Shown here: piece after piece, positions 22,465-34,400 of the stretch
Layout: each line of letters starts with the position of its first letter
How positions within the stretch are numbered: the stretch's first letter is position 1
Source: Stichopus chloronotus
Lineage: Eukaryota; Echinodermata; Holothuroidea; Aspidochirotida; Stichopodidae
Assembly (NCBI GenBank): GCA_021234535.1
Contig: CM037837.1
Location: 4,256,218 to 4,320,217 of the forward strand
Length of the DNA stretch: 64,000 bases
Direction of reading: 5' to 3'
Made by a program: the position numbers and the translations under genes
The notes under the pieces: generated by a model
The model's database searches: none
Seen by the model: the letters and a program-made list of their open reading frames with translations, nothing else
Told to the model about the DNA's origin: nothing

Positions 22465-25400
22465 GTGAGTTAAGCATCGTTCTTTTCATGCATCTGTACC
22501 CCTTTTGAGTAATATCTGCACAGGTTTAGCTTCATCCCATATTTTTAGCTTATTTAACTTTGTTTTGTCGATAATTCCTAACTTTATACTGCATGTACTT
22601 TACTGTTTTCTACATCACCTACTCCTACGTAGGTACTAGTTCCGCGATTCTCACAGTTGTGTCTGTTGTATTGTATAGTACAGTGCTTGTAGTGTAATTT
22701 GTATTGACCCGGACACCGGTTGAATAACGCAGAGTACGAATTTAGAATCCGTGACCACAACAGTGGGTATCAGACAACTGAAATAGTGATTGCATGTGTT
22801 CCATTACGCTCCACATCGCAGCTCTTGTCCCAGTACTGTTACGTTTCCTCTCACTAGCCAAATGGCCAAAATTATGCAATAATCGAGCCAGTATGATACT
22901 ACTAGCATTTACAGTAAACTTCAATAAAAAGAATGAGAAAATGATCTGTTACTGGGACTTCACTTTATCAAACCAACTGCAAATAACAACCATTTGTCCC
23001 AGGCAGTCTCACCAAATTTAATTTTTCCTTAGTTTTCGTGGCAATAGGTGGTGACCATTTCCTCCAAAGCATGGTCGGAAGAGTTTTTAGATGCTAAGAG
23101 CATGAGACTGTGACATACCTTGCAACTTATTTCCACATGTTACCAATACAAAGCTACAGTAGGATTATGATGACATCTACTGTATGCAGGCACATTGCAA
23201 AGCGTTCTCAAGTTTTTTCAAGGTTTCACATATTTCAATACCAGCAGGTTATGTTTCGTTTTGGGACTTATCTGTCAAGATTGAAATACTCTGTGATGAC
23301 TTACACTGTAGTAGCTTCATTTTTACTCTGTGGAGGGATACATACTTGCCTTCTTATGCATGTATCACACTTTCTTTGGGATTTCTGCAGTCAGTTGTGC
23401 AGACTATGTATCTTATTTTTCAGCAAAGATACCACTGAATGATCTTTGACCTCTCCTGCAGATTCACAGTTTTTGAAAACTACAAGTACAAAACATGGCC
23501 CATTGACTAACTGTAGTGATCAATACTGGACAGTGAATTTTTGGAGATTTGATGACGTTTTGTAAATATTTTGCAGAGAGGTGATGATGGTGTCGATGAT
23601 CCTGTGTGAAGTTGGTATATCGTTCATGTAAGCCAACCTCCAACTGATTTAAATAGACATCCTGCTAATCCTATTCAGTCTATTTATTTCCCAACTTAAC
23701 CACCCTTGTCATTGGTCGAATCAGCGACCACAATTGAAAGAACAGTACAATAGACCAGAACACAATCTCACGTTAATACAACAAGGCCGTAATGCCCAAT
23801 TACCTCACTGAACTGGAGCTGGAATTGTAAACAGCCGAAAGTGGTGGCAGCAAACAGAGTAACGCTTTCAGCGATTTTGGAAAAAGGGGTCTTGATTCGG
23901 AGCGCTCCCTAGACAACATCGTGACACAGCTGGTGGTATATTTCCCTTCTGATGTTTGTTCACCTGAGTTTGAGACTGGCTTACATGAAGTACTTTATAC
24001 ACCTGTGAATTTTGATGAGAAAATTTTGCTATGTGGGGATGGGAGAGGTGACACCATCTGGGCAGGTCAACTAATCAGGGGAGAAGAAATGTTATTGGGA
24101 CAAGGGTTCTGAAAGTGGAGTGTAATGGCATGCTCGGCCCTGTTGGAGGGCTAATTGACCTGGGTACCAGCTTAGCTCTTCTTGTCATTTACCCTCATAA
24201 CTTTGGTACTACTAACTGAGATTAAAAGCATCTCTAATTAGTGTTGTGATAGCTCACTATTCCTACTGTAAGTCCTAACCCTAACCTTGGATACAACACT
24301 AGTGGGAAGCAAGTCAAAGTTAGAAACTTCACTCCTCACTCAGTTGGTGCTTATTGACTGTATTTACAGTGAATCTTTTTTTTAATGTTTGTCACAGGCT
24401 TTGCAGAGAAATTTGGGACCACCTGGTGGGATGTTCCAATACAACAATCAGTTGCAATTTAATCTCAATGTGCCAAGCCATTCAGGAAATATTGGGACAA
24501 ACTATCAGCATCCTGGACCAATCACACTTGAAAAAGTCGGTGCCAAAGCAAAAGAAAGACCGAAGTCCACAGTTGAAGATCATCAGAATGTTGTGAAGCT
24601 AAGCCAAACTTCCGAAGAAAAACTTTCGTGGGCCTTGCAGCTCGCTAGACGAGACTTGAAAAACATGATTCCACCAGCAGAAAGCCAAAGCCGAGGAAGA
24701 GGAGAAGATCAAGAAACAAAATGTTCCAATGAAGAAAAAGAAAAAGAAGTTCTCAATGACGATGACCAAAAGTACAAAATTTGCTGCCAGAGAACCATCT
24801 CAAAATGTCTTCAAAAAGTCTGTCAAGACACAAACTCCACCCACCAAACTCTTGTATTATAGCAAGAGAGGTGTTTTGAATAATAATCTACCACCAGGGT
24901 CTGCTGAGAGGCTCTTCAGATCATCAACACCTGTGAGACCTTCATCTCAGATACCAGAAAACAAAACTGATACTGAAAAACCACCAGATGGTAAAGAGAA
25001 TCTTAGCCCAAACAGCCGCCAAGCTGCTGAAATCAAGAAACTGAGACATGAATTGAAATTTTACATTCAGAGAATCGAAGACCTTGCCATGGAAGGTAAT
25101 TACCATTTGATGTTACAATTATTTGATGTTACAATTTTCGTTTACCTTGTGTCACACTGGATCAGTGGGTAAGAAAAGTTATATGAAAGAAGAGTTGAAT
25201 AAACCTTCAGGCTTAAGAGCTGCCATAATGTATTCTGTTTCTTTCAACAGTTATCATTGCAGATATAATTCTTTATTCCATTCAGCAGTGTCACAACTTC
25301 TTTTGATCATTTTCATCCTCTTTAGCACAATTGACTGCCTCTCCATCACATGGAGATGAAGATGAGAAGGATGTTTTAAGGAGAAAGGTAAAGAAAGCAG

Positions 25401-28400
25401 AGCAGACCAATAGATCATCTCGTCTCCTGTATTCCCTACATCAACAAGTAAGTGATGACAGATAACATATAGTTTCCAAACATTTGAATGGATGCCAACA
25501 GGGGGAACAATACGCATGTGACAGCATCGACATTGAAACTAACTGTATATTATTTTGCTGCAACACAAAACTCTCTAGTGATTACACTCTGGAGAAACAA
25601 CTAAGTCTCATATTTTGTGTTTGTTTCTTGAAGGCAAAGGAAGTATTAAAAGAAACACATATATGTATTCGTAAAACTGTACATAGATATGTTCTTTGGT
25701 TCTGATTGGTGGTATCCTGCCAATTAGAGTAATTCAATACGAGACAGTCCACCAATGTGAAGTACATAGCACTGTAACCCTACACTCTCTCTGTACCCAA
25801 AGTCAGTAAGAAACGCAAAACTAAATACAAATTTTGCCTTCAAGTGATTGTGTGTGTAGGCAAAAGGTAAAAACATTGAAATTTCATTGTCAAAAGTTTG
25901 GTAAGGCTTTTAATTGCACCATCCAGACAATTTGTGAAAATAAATTGGTCTCAGGTGATTAATTCTGCCATATGATTTCAAATTCTCCTAACATAACGAC
26001 AAAAAGTGTAAAATACGATAATGTAGTGGATGACAGTTTTCATTCAAATCAACTGTGTGTTTCTTCGAACAAGCCAATGGGAAGTTTACTACAGTAGTAT
26101 TGCATATTCAGTTTAGTCAAAACAACTCAGGATGCACTGACAGAGCAATGATGAGATCAATTTGCAGGGTATTTATAAATACAATACTTCTTTCACAAAA
26201 TGCTATAATTCCCAACACTTACGATGAAGCAACGAATTGAGAAGTATGTTTTTGATACACCAGTGACACCTGTGCTGTTGCATATTTATTATGTAAGTGC
26301 TTGTAGTAAGAACCGTTAAGTTTTAAAAGTGATTCCTGCTTTTTACTGTTTAACTTTTTACTTTCAAAGTAGTTACTGCCATTTTTTGTTCATTGAAAGA
26401 CATAATCTGTCCATGTGCAGTACTTTGCGTGTACATTCAAAAAAAGAGAAAAAGTTAAAAAAATTGAAGTGGTGACTGTGAGCAGTGTGTTCCTTTACTC
26501 AAATAATTGTAGCCACATTTTTACAGTACAGTGTAACATCACTGGCAAGTCATCAACTTTGCTATTTCAGGTGAGGGAATTACAAGAGGATTTGAATCGA
26601 GCAGGCCCAAGAAAAATCAAACAGAGCAAGAAGGTAAGTGTAAAAGATACATTTGATTTGAAATACATTTAATTTCAAATTTTGCCATGGTTTTGGGGCA
26701 CCCTGCTCTGTACATTTTGTTATTGCATCCTTTATGTAGGATACAGGGAGGAGATATTGTACTCCTTTAGTGGGCTCAAGTTGCCAGAAGTGACACTGAG
26801 GTGGTAGCCCACCTTGCACCCCCCATGTATTCAACTGAAACATGTTGGGTCATCAGTTCTTATATATTGGAGTACCTCATGTGGGGTTGGGCAGTGAGAA
26901 GGGTTGTTTAAATGTGCCTACACATGTATGTGAGTGAGAATGTGTAACTACTGTATATGGAAATTAGTTGATACAGATGACATCACAAGGTCAATGGTCA
27001 CATGGTTTAAGGTCAAATTGACAACAATGCTCTAAAAATGTATGTCACAATCTCCTCCTAGACGGTCCGTCGGATGAACTTCAAACATGAGTGTAGGTGC
27101 CTGGGTATGTGGTTTAAGTCCACCCTGACCAATGACATCAAACGTCAAGGGTCACAGGTCATGAAATAAAATAACAATTTAGCATTATCTCTATGTGTGA
27201 ATATTCTAGAGTTATAAAACTACCATATTTGAAAAGAAGACAATACAAGAAATCTGTTTGCAATATTCATGATGTCACAAAGTCAAAGGTCACATGGTTT
27301 AAGGTTGAATGGGCAAAAATGCTCTGAAAAAGTGTGTCACGATCTCCTAGCTGGTAAGGTGGATGAACTTCAAACTTGGTCGGTAGGTGCCCGGGTATGT
27401 GGTTTATCGAGAATAACAGCACATGGGGATTTGAGGAATACTTTGATGTTCACTCTTTTCTGGGAATACCTTTGATGCACACTTGATTTCTAGGTACATG
27501 TGTACATACATGCATGTATGTGTGCCACGTGATGCATATTCGTTGTACTTCAGTGCTAGCCAAGTAACTTAAATTTTCAGTGCAGTTTCTATTCACAACA
27601 AGTAATCTGAATCACTGATGATAATAATATACAGCCCAGCGCACTTCTGGAGCACATGAAATGATGTATGAATGACCATCCAAAACAATAGGGATGAGAT
27701 TTGCAACTCCATGGATTGCCTACTTGTTTTGGTTTTGCAGATTATCAGAAGTTATAGTCTTAAGTTTAGACCCCATGACCCTTCCAAACACATCCATTAG
27801 ATTTTTGCTCACAGAAAAGGTAACCTATGGTGCATGATCTGGCAGAATATCAAAAGGTTAATTGTTCTTCCTTCTGTAGTAAATTAATGTCACTTGTAGT
27901 GTCCATAGACATGGATATTATGTAATGCAAATGCTGAGTTAATGTTACTTCATATGCATCAAGTGAAGCCAAGCAAACTGTGAGGTCAGAGGGTGTTTCT
28001 TTTGTATGGCATCATAACTTGTGCATCTTTGCACCTGCAGTGTGCAACTCATGTGTAAGTATTTTACAAGCGCAGTTCCTGTCTCTTTTTGTAACAACAT
28101 TGTTATATTTGAGTGTGTCTTACAGGACATCCTTCTACTGTTTTGGTTTCTGTTACTATATCGACGGCATGAACTAATGGTATTTAGTGGCATGACATCA
28201 CCAATGCAATGGAAATGAGCAACACACCATTGATAGAGCTGTTTTAGCAATCCCCAAAAATGTATATAAATTGCCTGATGTGCTCAGATACCTACAGTAC
28301 ATGATGTGTTTCACCTACTGGAAACTCTTTTTACTGTATGCATTGAGAACAAAGCAATACAAAATATCAATAAGTGGTATATACTTACATGGCCAAACAG

Positions 28401-31400
28401 TGCAGTAAATTAGTGAAGGGAAGTCTGAAAGTTTGTATTTAACAAAAATTGAGCTATTTTTATATGAAGTTTTTCCTGGAAGTGACAAGGATGTGGAAGG
28501 CTGTTTTTTTTTTCATAATCCAATTAACACTGTTTAGCAACTTTTAGCAACTTTGTTCAACTGAATGAACAAAATCCTGCTGGTACCTTGCCAATAAGGA
28601 ATTGAAAGTCATTGCACTACAACCAGTCCATTCTTTTGGGCTTAGTGCATTTGGAAGAAAATGTCAAAGGAGAAAGATTGCCATCTATACCATGTTAAAA
28701 TTAAATTTCTCTGTCTGTGATCGTGCAAATTTGTTTCCTTTTAATGTCAAAGAGCCAGATATTTGGTCGTCTGGCAGCTGCTCATCGTCGTGCTGTACGC
28801 ATCCTCCAGGCTTTCTTGCACCAACTCCCAGAGCAGGTTACAGACGAAGGAACACTTCCACCACTCTACCAGGAACTAGGGGAGTTAATCCACAAACTGT
28901 CTTTGTGTACTAGGCAGTTAGAAATTGATGGCAATGGCAATCCCAGACGATGTCTTTGCGATATTTCGGAAACTTCAGGTACAGTATTTCTCTTGATTTT
29001 TTTCAAGAGTGCTCTGGACATGTTCATTATACTGAGACATATCTTTGAAAGGAAGAAATTTACTAGTTTGCCAGTACTTTGTCTTTGACTTACTTCAGAA
29101 TTTGGTGTAATGTTTGCCTTGCAACCTTCATTGTGTAATTACATTTGAAGTTGAAGTGACATAATTGTCACAATCTATCACCGCAGGCACAGATATTTAT
29201 TGTTTATGGCTCATTGTGCAATGGTTCCAGTAATCTACGTCAGTGTCTCACGATTCATAGTTTCAAAGGATCAAATGGTCGAAAATGAACTGGAAATCCA
29301 GAGTTAGAACATGTCAGTGACAACTGTTTATGTACTTTTTATTAGCAGTGCTTGTGGTGGTTTTTGCAGTAACACATTCTGAGAAAGAACTGTGCCTGGC
29401 AAGAAGTGTTGCCCTGTACTAAGTTTGGATAATGTAAACGCTGCTTGATCGTCATTATCGACAAAGAGTAGTTTAAATTTGCTTTTCAATCATTTCGATT
29501 TTTACTGCAGACTCCCCAAAGACAATATCAGTCTCCAGAAATTAACAGAAGAAGAAGTCCTCCTTCAACTCACAGCAGGCGGAAACTCGACTTTGGCAAG
29601 AACCTTTTTCTCTGGTCAGAGTCATAGTAATAAATCAACAGTTTCCCCTTTACTTAAAGGTTTGTGGTTTGCATTTGTTGTGAGATATTCAGCTTGGAAT
29701 TATTTCCACTAGCCTGAGTGGCAATTCGATGTTAAGCCGTATTGGCCTGAAGAGTTAATATGCTGCACTCCAAAATTTGTTTTGTTCAATGACCCATGTT
29801 AACCAGAAAAACACTCGCTGTTATGTATCCTCCATACCTAACCCACAAATCAAGGATGCAGCACTAATTGGTAGTTGCATACAAAGTAGATGTTCAAGCA
29901 CTGAGAAAGCTGTGCAGGCTAAGTTGTTGAGGTAGTGGTCATGTGATTTGAAAATTGAAAACTCCAAAATTCTGACCTGAGGATCCACAGTCCACAGTTG
30001 GTTGGGTGCTTGAAAATATAACTTTTGTTTGGTTAAAAGTTCATTGGGAAGTCATAATACAACATTTTGCCTTGTTTGTTAACATAGGACGATTTATTTT
30101 ACATAGGGTCATGACAGTAATTTGTTCTGAGTTAGGTATACATGCTGAATCTTGTTCAATGAACCATGTAGTGATTGGGTTTGAGAAAAAAAAGAAGAAA
30201 AGTTGAAAAGTTTTTTCACAAGTGCAATACATCAGTGAAATTTTGGATCTGAATAGCACTTTCATAACTGGGTCCTGACACCGTCATTCAGGTGCCTGGA
30301 TACCCGGTGCAAAGACTATTTTCAAAGTAGATCAGTATGCGTCGATTGTGCTTGTTATGGGAAAGTTAGTCAGAAACTCACAAGTAACTAAATACTAAGT
30401 GAGTTTGTGACTTCCAATCACTGATATTATCATTTCATTACCTGAGTTGTTTAGCATCAAGAAAAAAGGAGTCTCTCGTGCCATCTTAACTTCTGTTGAA
30501 ATCGTGTCATCATGTCATCATACCCTTCAAGTATTGAAGGATAGAACTGACATTGCATTGACGAGATAATTGATGTTTTATCTAGTTGGTAACTCGTCAA
30601 TGCAATGACCCTCCTATGATTCTGCAATCAAGCTATATAGAAAACTCTTACAGTGTAGTCATTCAGACTTCTTATGATATAACATAGGATTTTGAATTTG
30701 CTGATTTTGCTCCCTATGTCTATTCCTGTTGATGGTATAGTATTTCTCTATTTTGACAGAATATGTTCACCCTCGAACAGTCCATCATCTTTCTCCACAT
30801 AGTCAGTTTACTCCTGGTTTTGGCACTGCCCAAAGGCTGCGTTCTGATGTTACAAATCGAATAGGTAAATACACAAGACTCACTTTGAAGTGATGCATGC
30901 CTTTAAAATCCGCTGTACGGTGAGATCAAGGAACTAGGGTTGAGGTTGCTTGCGGGACTTGCACCAGAGACAGATTTACTATTTATTCAGGAGTGGATCC
31001 AGAATTTCGTTTGGTGTGCACTAGATTCATGCATTGCGCGAGATTGTCCTCCATCTGAAGCATTTGCATAAAAATAGTGCCTTTTATGAGGTGTACTGAG
31101 TTTCAAAACAAAAGCCATAATGAGAAGAGCAACATTGAGATGTCTCTGATGTAGTATTAAAGGCACAGTTGATTAATTTTTGGAAAGTTCTGTCGGTGCA
31201 CCCCTGGATACCCACTCCCCATATAATCCAACACTATTTTTATATCCCCTATCGTCACTCATTTTTTTTTTGTTTTACATCAAAGTATTTTTTTTTATTT
31301 TTCCTCCTAGCAACTCCAGGCTCCCCTGAGAGGAGTGCAGCTATCAAGGCTGGTACTTGAGACCTTGATGAGAATTTCGGGTCCTGAAGGAATGAAAGGC

Positions 31401-34400
31401 CAGGATCTTAGGAAGACTAAACCAGTTTTATCAAAGAAGAGGCCATTGTTTCAAAGAAAAAAGAAAGGAACATTGTTTCCCTCAAATGCAAAGGTATTAT
31501 CTACGACTGGTCATTGATTACCATCAACATTGTTCAAAAGAAAAATGTTCATGCGTGACATTTGAGATTGATTGTCCTTTGTTGTTTGATTATTTGTGCC
31601 TTTGGCCAACCAAGCAGTTGAATTGCTTAGGATATCAGTGCTGTATGTCTCATTCTTATTACTATTTATATTAATGTCACAGTTAAGGTCAATGTTTTAA
31701 ATTATTTCATTTTGGAGAAACTGATCAGCAGATTATAAAGCAGATAATCATGGCTTTCGTTTAATTTGAAAGTTTGAGGACTCATCAAGAATCCTGCATC
31801 ATGTTGATCATGGATGAACACTGGTGGAATTCACCTACTCTTTTTTGTTAAGTTTATTGATATTAATGCGGCAGGCGTGAACCAAACAATCCCCATGCAA
31901 ACCCATACCTGCTCCCAAGACTGCCATTTAACGTCCTCATCCAGTGGACAAGGGGGGAACCCCAGTCTTAAGCCGCTTTTCCAAAAGGTTGGAGGGTTGA
32001 AAACCTGCCCCGATCAGCAGCCCACTCAGCTGTACCAAGCAACCTGAAATGGACATGATGTAAATCAGACAACAGGAACCCAAATAACCCCCTAAGTACC
32101 ACTGTAAACAGCTTTGTTGAACAAGCCAAGTTGATTACGCAGAAGATTTCCAAATACCCCCCAGGATTTGATCTGGATGGACTCTCTAACCACCAAACTA
32201 AATCTCCACTTAGTGATGAGTTAAATCCTTAAATTTAGTATTGTCATTACCTTACTTTTGAGTCTCATTGCTGTTTGTGTGAAAACAAGCCAGGAAGTTT
32301 TGCTTTTTTGCACAAAATGTGCTGAGGGTGGTTGCTTGAGACATATTCAGTATCAGAATTTCTTCAGGAGACTTTCTTATTCTCTGTAAGAACACTTCCT
32401 CTGTTGGGGTTTCTTTGTTAATACTCTAATACATGATGCTTATATCTCTCAGTTGGCACAGTTCCACAAATGTTTTTGTCCCTTTCATACTGTTTTGCAA
32501 AATAATGGTAGAAGTGGTAAAATCCATTAATGATGCTCTCAGAAAAGAGTAAAACTTTTAGTTTCTTGTTTGCTGAGTCATTCCTGATAATGGGTACAAG
32601 ACTCTAGACATTTTTATGCCTTGCCCTGTAGTAGTCTTGGAAGGTTTAAACTATCCACACAAACAACACGCAATTATGGACAAATAATCGCCAGTTATTT
32701 GTACTGAACAGAATCCCTAGCCCCTAAAGTAGCCCTAAACAATTGGTGATTGGCTATCTCCAAGTAAAAGAAATTATTTGCACGAATTGTTTGGGCAAAG
32801 AGCCACAACCTCTTTGGAGAGGTCTGATGATTTTATTGGTGAAATTTAGACATTACACTTGAATATGCAACAGTGTCTTACTGCATGTGAGCCTCAACAG
32901 TTAATTATCACATGAAAAAGCCTTGACCTATCTTCATTTTCAGTCTTTGCACGGTTATTTTTCATTTATTAAATTGACTTTCTTTACTGTCAACTGATTA
33001 GCAGAATTATCATTTTCTTTGACACAGTCTGTTAAATCAGACAGCAGGACTGGATCAGATAAAACAAGAAATGCTGAATTACCTGCAAGCGACCAAAGCA
33101 TCGCAGTTGAAAATGACTACCAAAAGGGAGGTCACAGAGAAAGACAAACTGGACGAGAAGCCACCTTGGGCACCCCCTGGATCACCTCGGTAGCTTTCAC
33201 AGATCACCAGCACAGAGAAAACCACAACAAGGGGAGGGAGAAGAAGCAGAAGATGCTGCAGAAGAGCCAAAGCAACAAAATTTAAGGACAAAACGTGTGC
33301 TGTTTGAAGATGAAGAAGAACCTGTCAACAAAGTCAATGAGGATCAAGGGGAAGAAAGTCCAAGAAGGCTTAGAGATGGCAGAGGTTTGGATTGGCTAGA
33401 AAATGTAAGTTTGTCAATGAAAACAATAGTGGAATGTTTAATTTGTACGTCACATTTAATGCATTATGGTCAGTAGTGGCACCGGGGGCTGGAAAGAACT
33501 AGAGGGTGGGGGGTGGGTAAGGGGAGATATAATGAGTTGCAGAAAAGGCAATACCAAAAAGAAATGTGATTACATGCTTTGGGGAGGGACAAGTCAGGGA
33601 GAAATAAAGTGTCGAGGAGCAGCAAAGGCCTTTGTTGGTAAAGCCCATGTTATGAAGTAAATAGCTGCATATATTACACATTGTGCCAAGAGCACAAAAA
33701 GTTTTTGTAATTTTTGCAGGGGAAATTACATAGCACACAACATTACAGAAGATTTGGTGTCCTATCATAGGAAAACTATGATTGTGTTGACTAATTACAT
33801 AGTCTTTGAAATGCAAAAAAAAAACTTAGGGGAAGGTGCACATCACTCCACATTACACAGAAATCTATAGCTCTTATGCAGTTTCCAAAAATTATAAAAA
33901 AAAACACCTCTCTGAAACCCCCTGCCCCCTCTGTCTATGGTGCCACCCATGATTTTGGTAGATTCAAAACAACTTTAATGTTGTAAATATTTCACTGAAA
34001 GTCTAAAATTTTATCAGTAAACCAACTACTCAGTAACTTGTATAAAACTACACACGTTAATAGCTTGTTCATAAAACTAACAAATTACAAAGCAAAATTC
34101 CATTCTGATGACTGGAAGAAAATGTCAAGTCAGCAACACCAAGTTGCTAGACACCATCAGAAAAATTAATTCTGAGGTATCTTTATAAAGATAAGTTGAA
34201 GTCACTGCCAGTCATTTTACTTTTAGTTAGTAGCATTCACTTCAGAAATGTAATGGACCTTTTCTTCTTAACAGTTACGTGACCATTTCAAATAGCAAAC
34301 TTAAAAAGATGACATCATTGTATATTGTAGAGTGTTAAAAACTAGAGCTATCCACTTGCTGTAAATTATTTCAGTGCCTTCTGTTTACTGTGTTATTGTT

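Noticed and set aside
33028..33285. Open frame SVKSDSRTG… at the start of Moonraker exon 9
   Set aside because: The frame one base later matches Moonraker (KPPWAPP) and begins cleanly at a nearby acceptor (33041), so this one is treated as noncoding.
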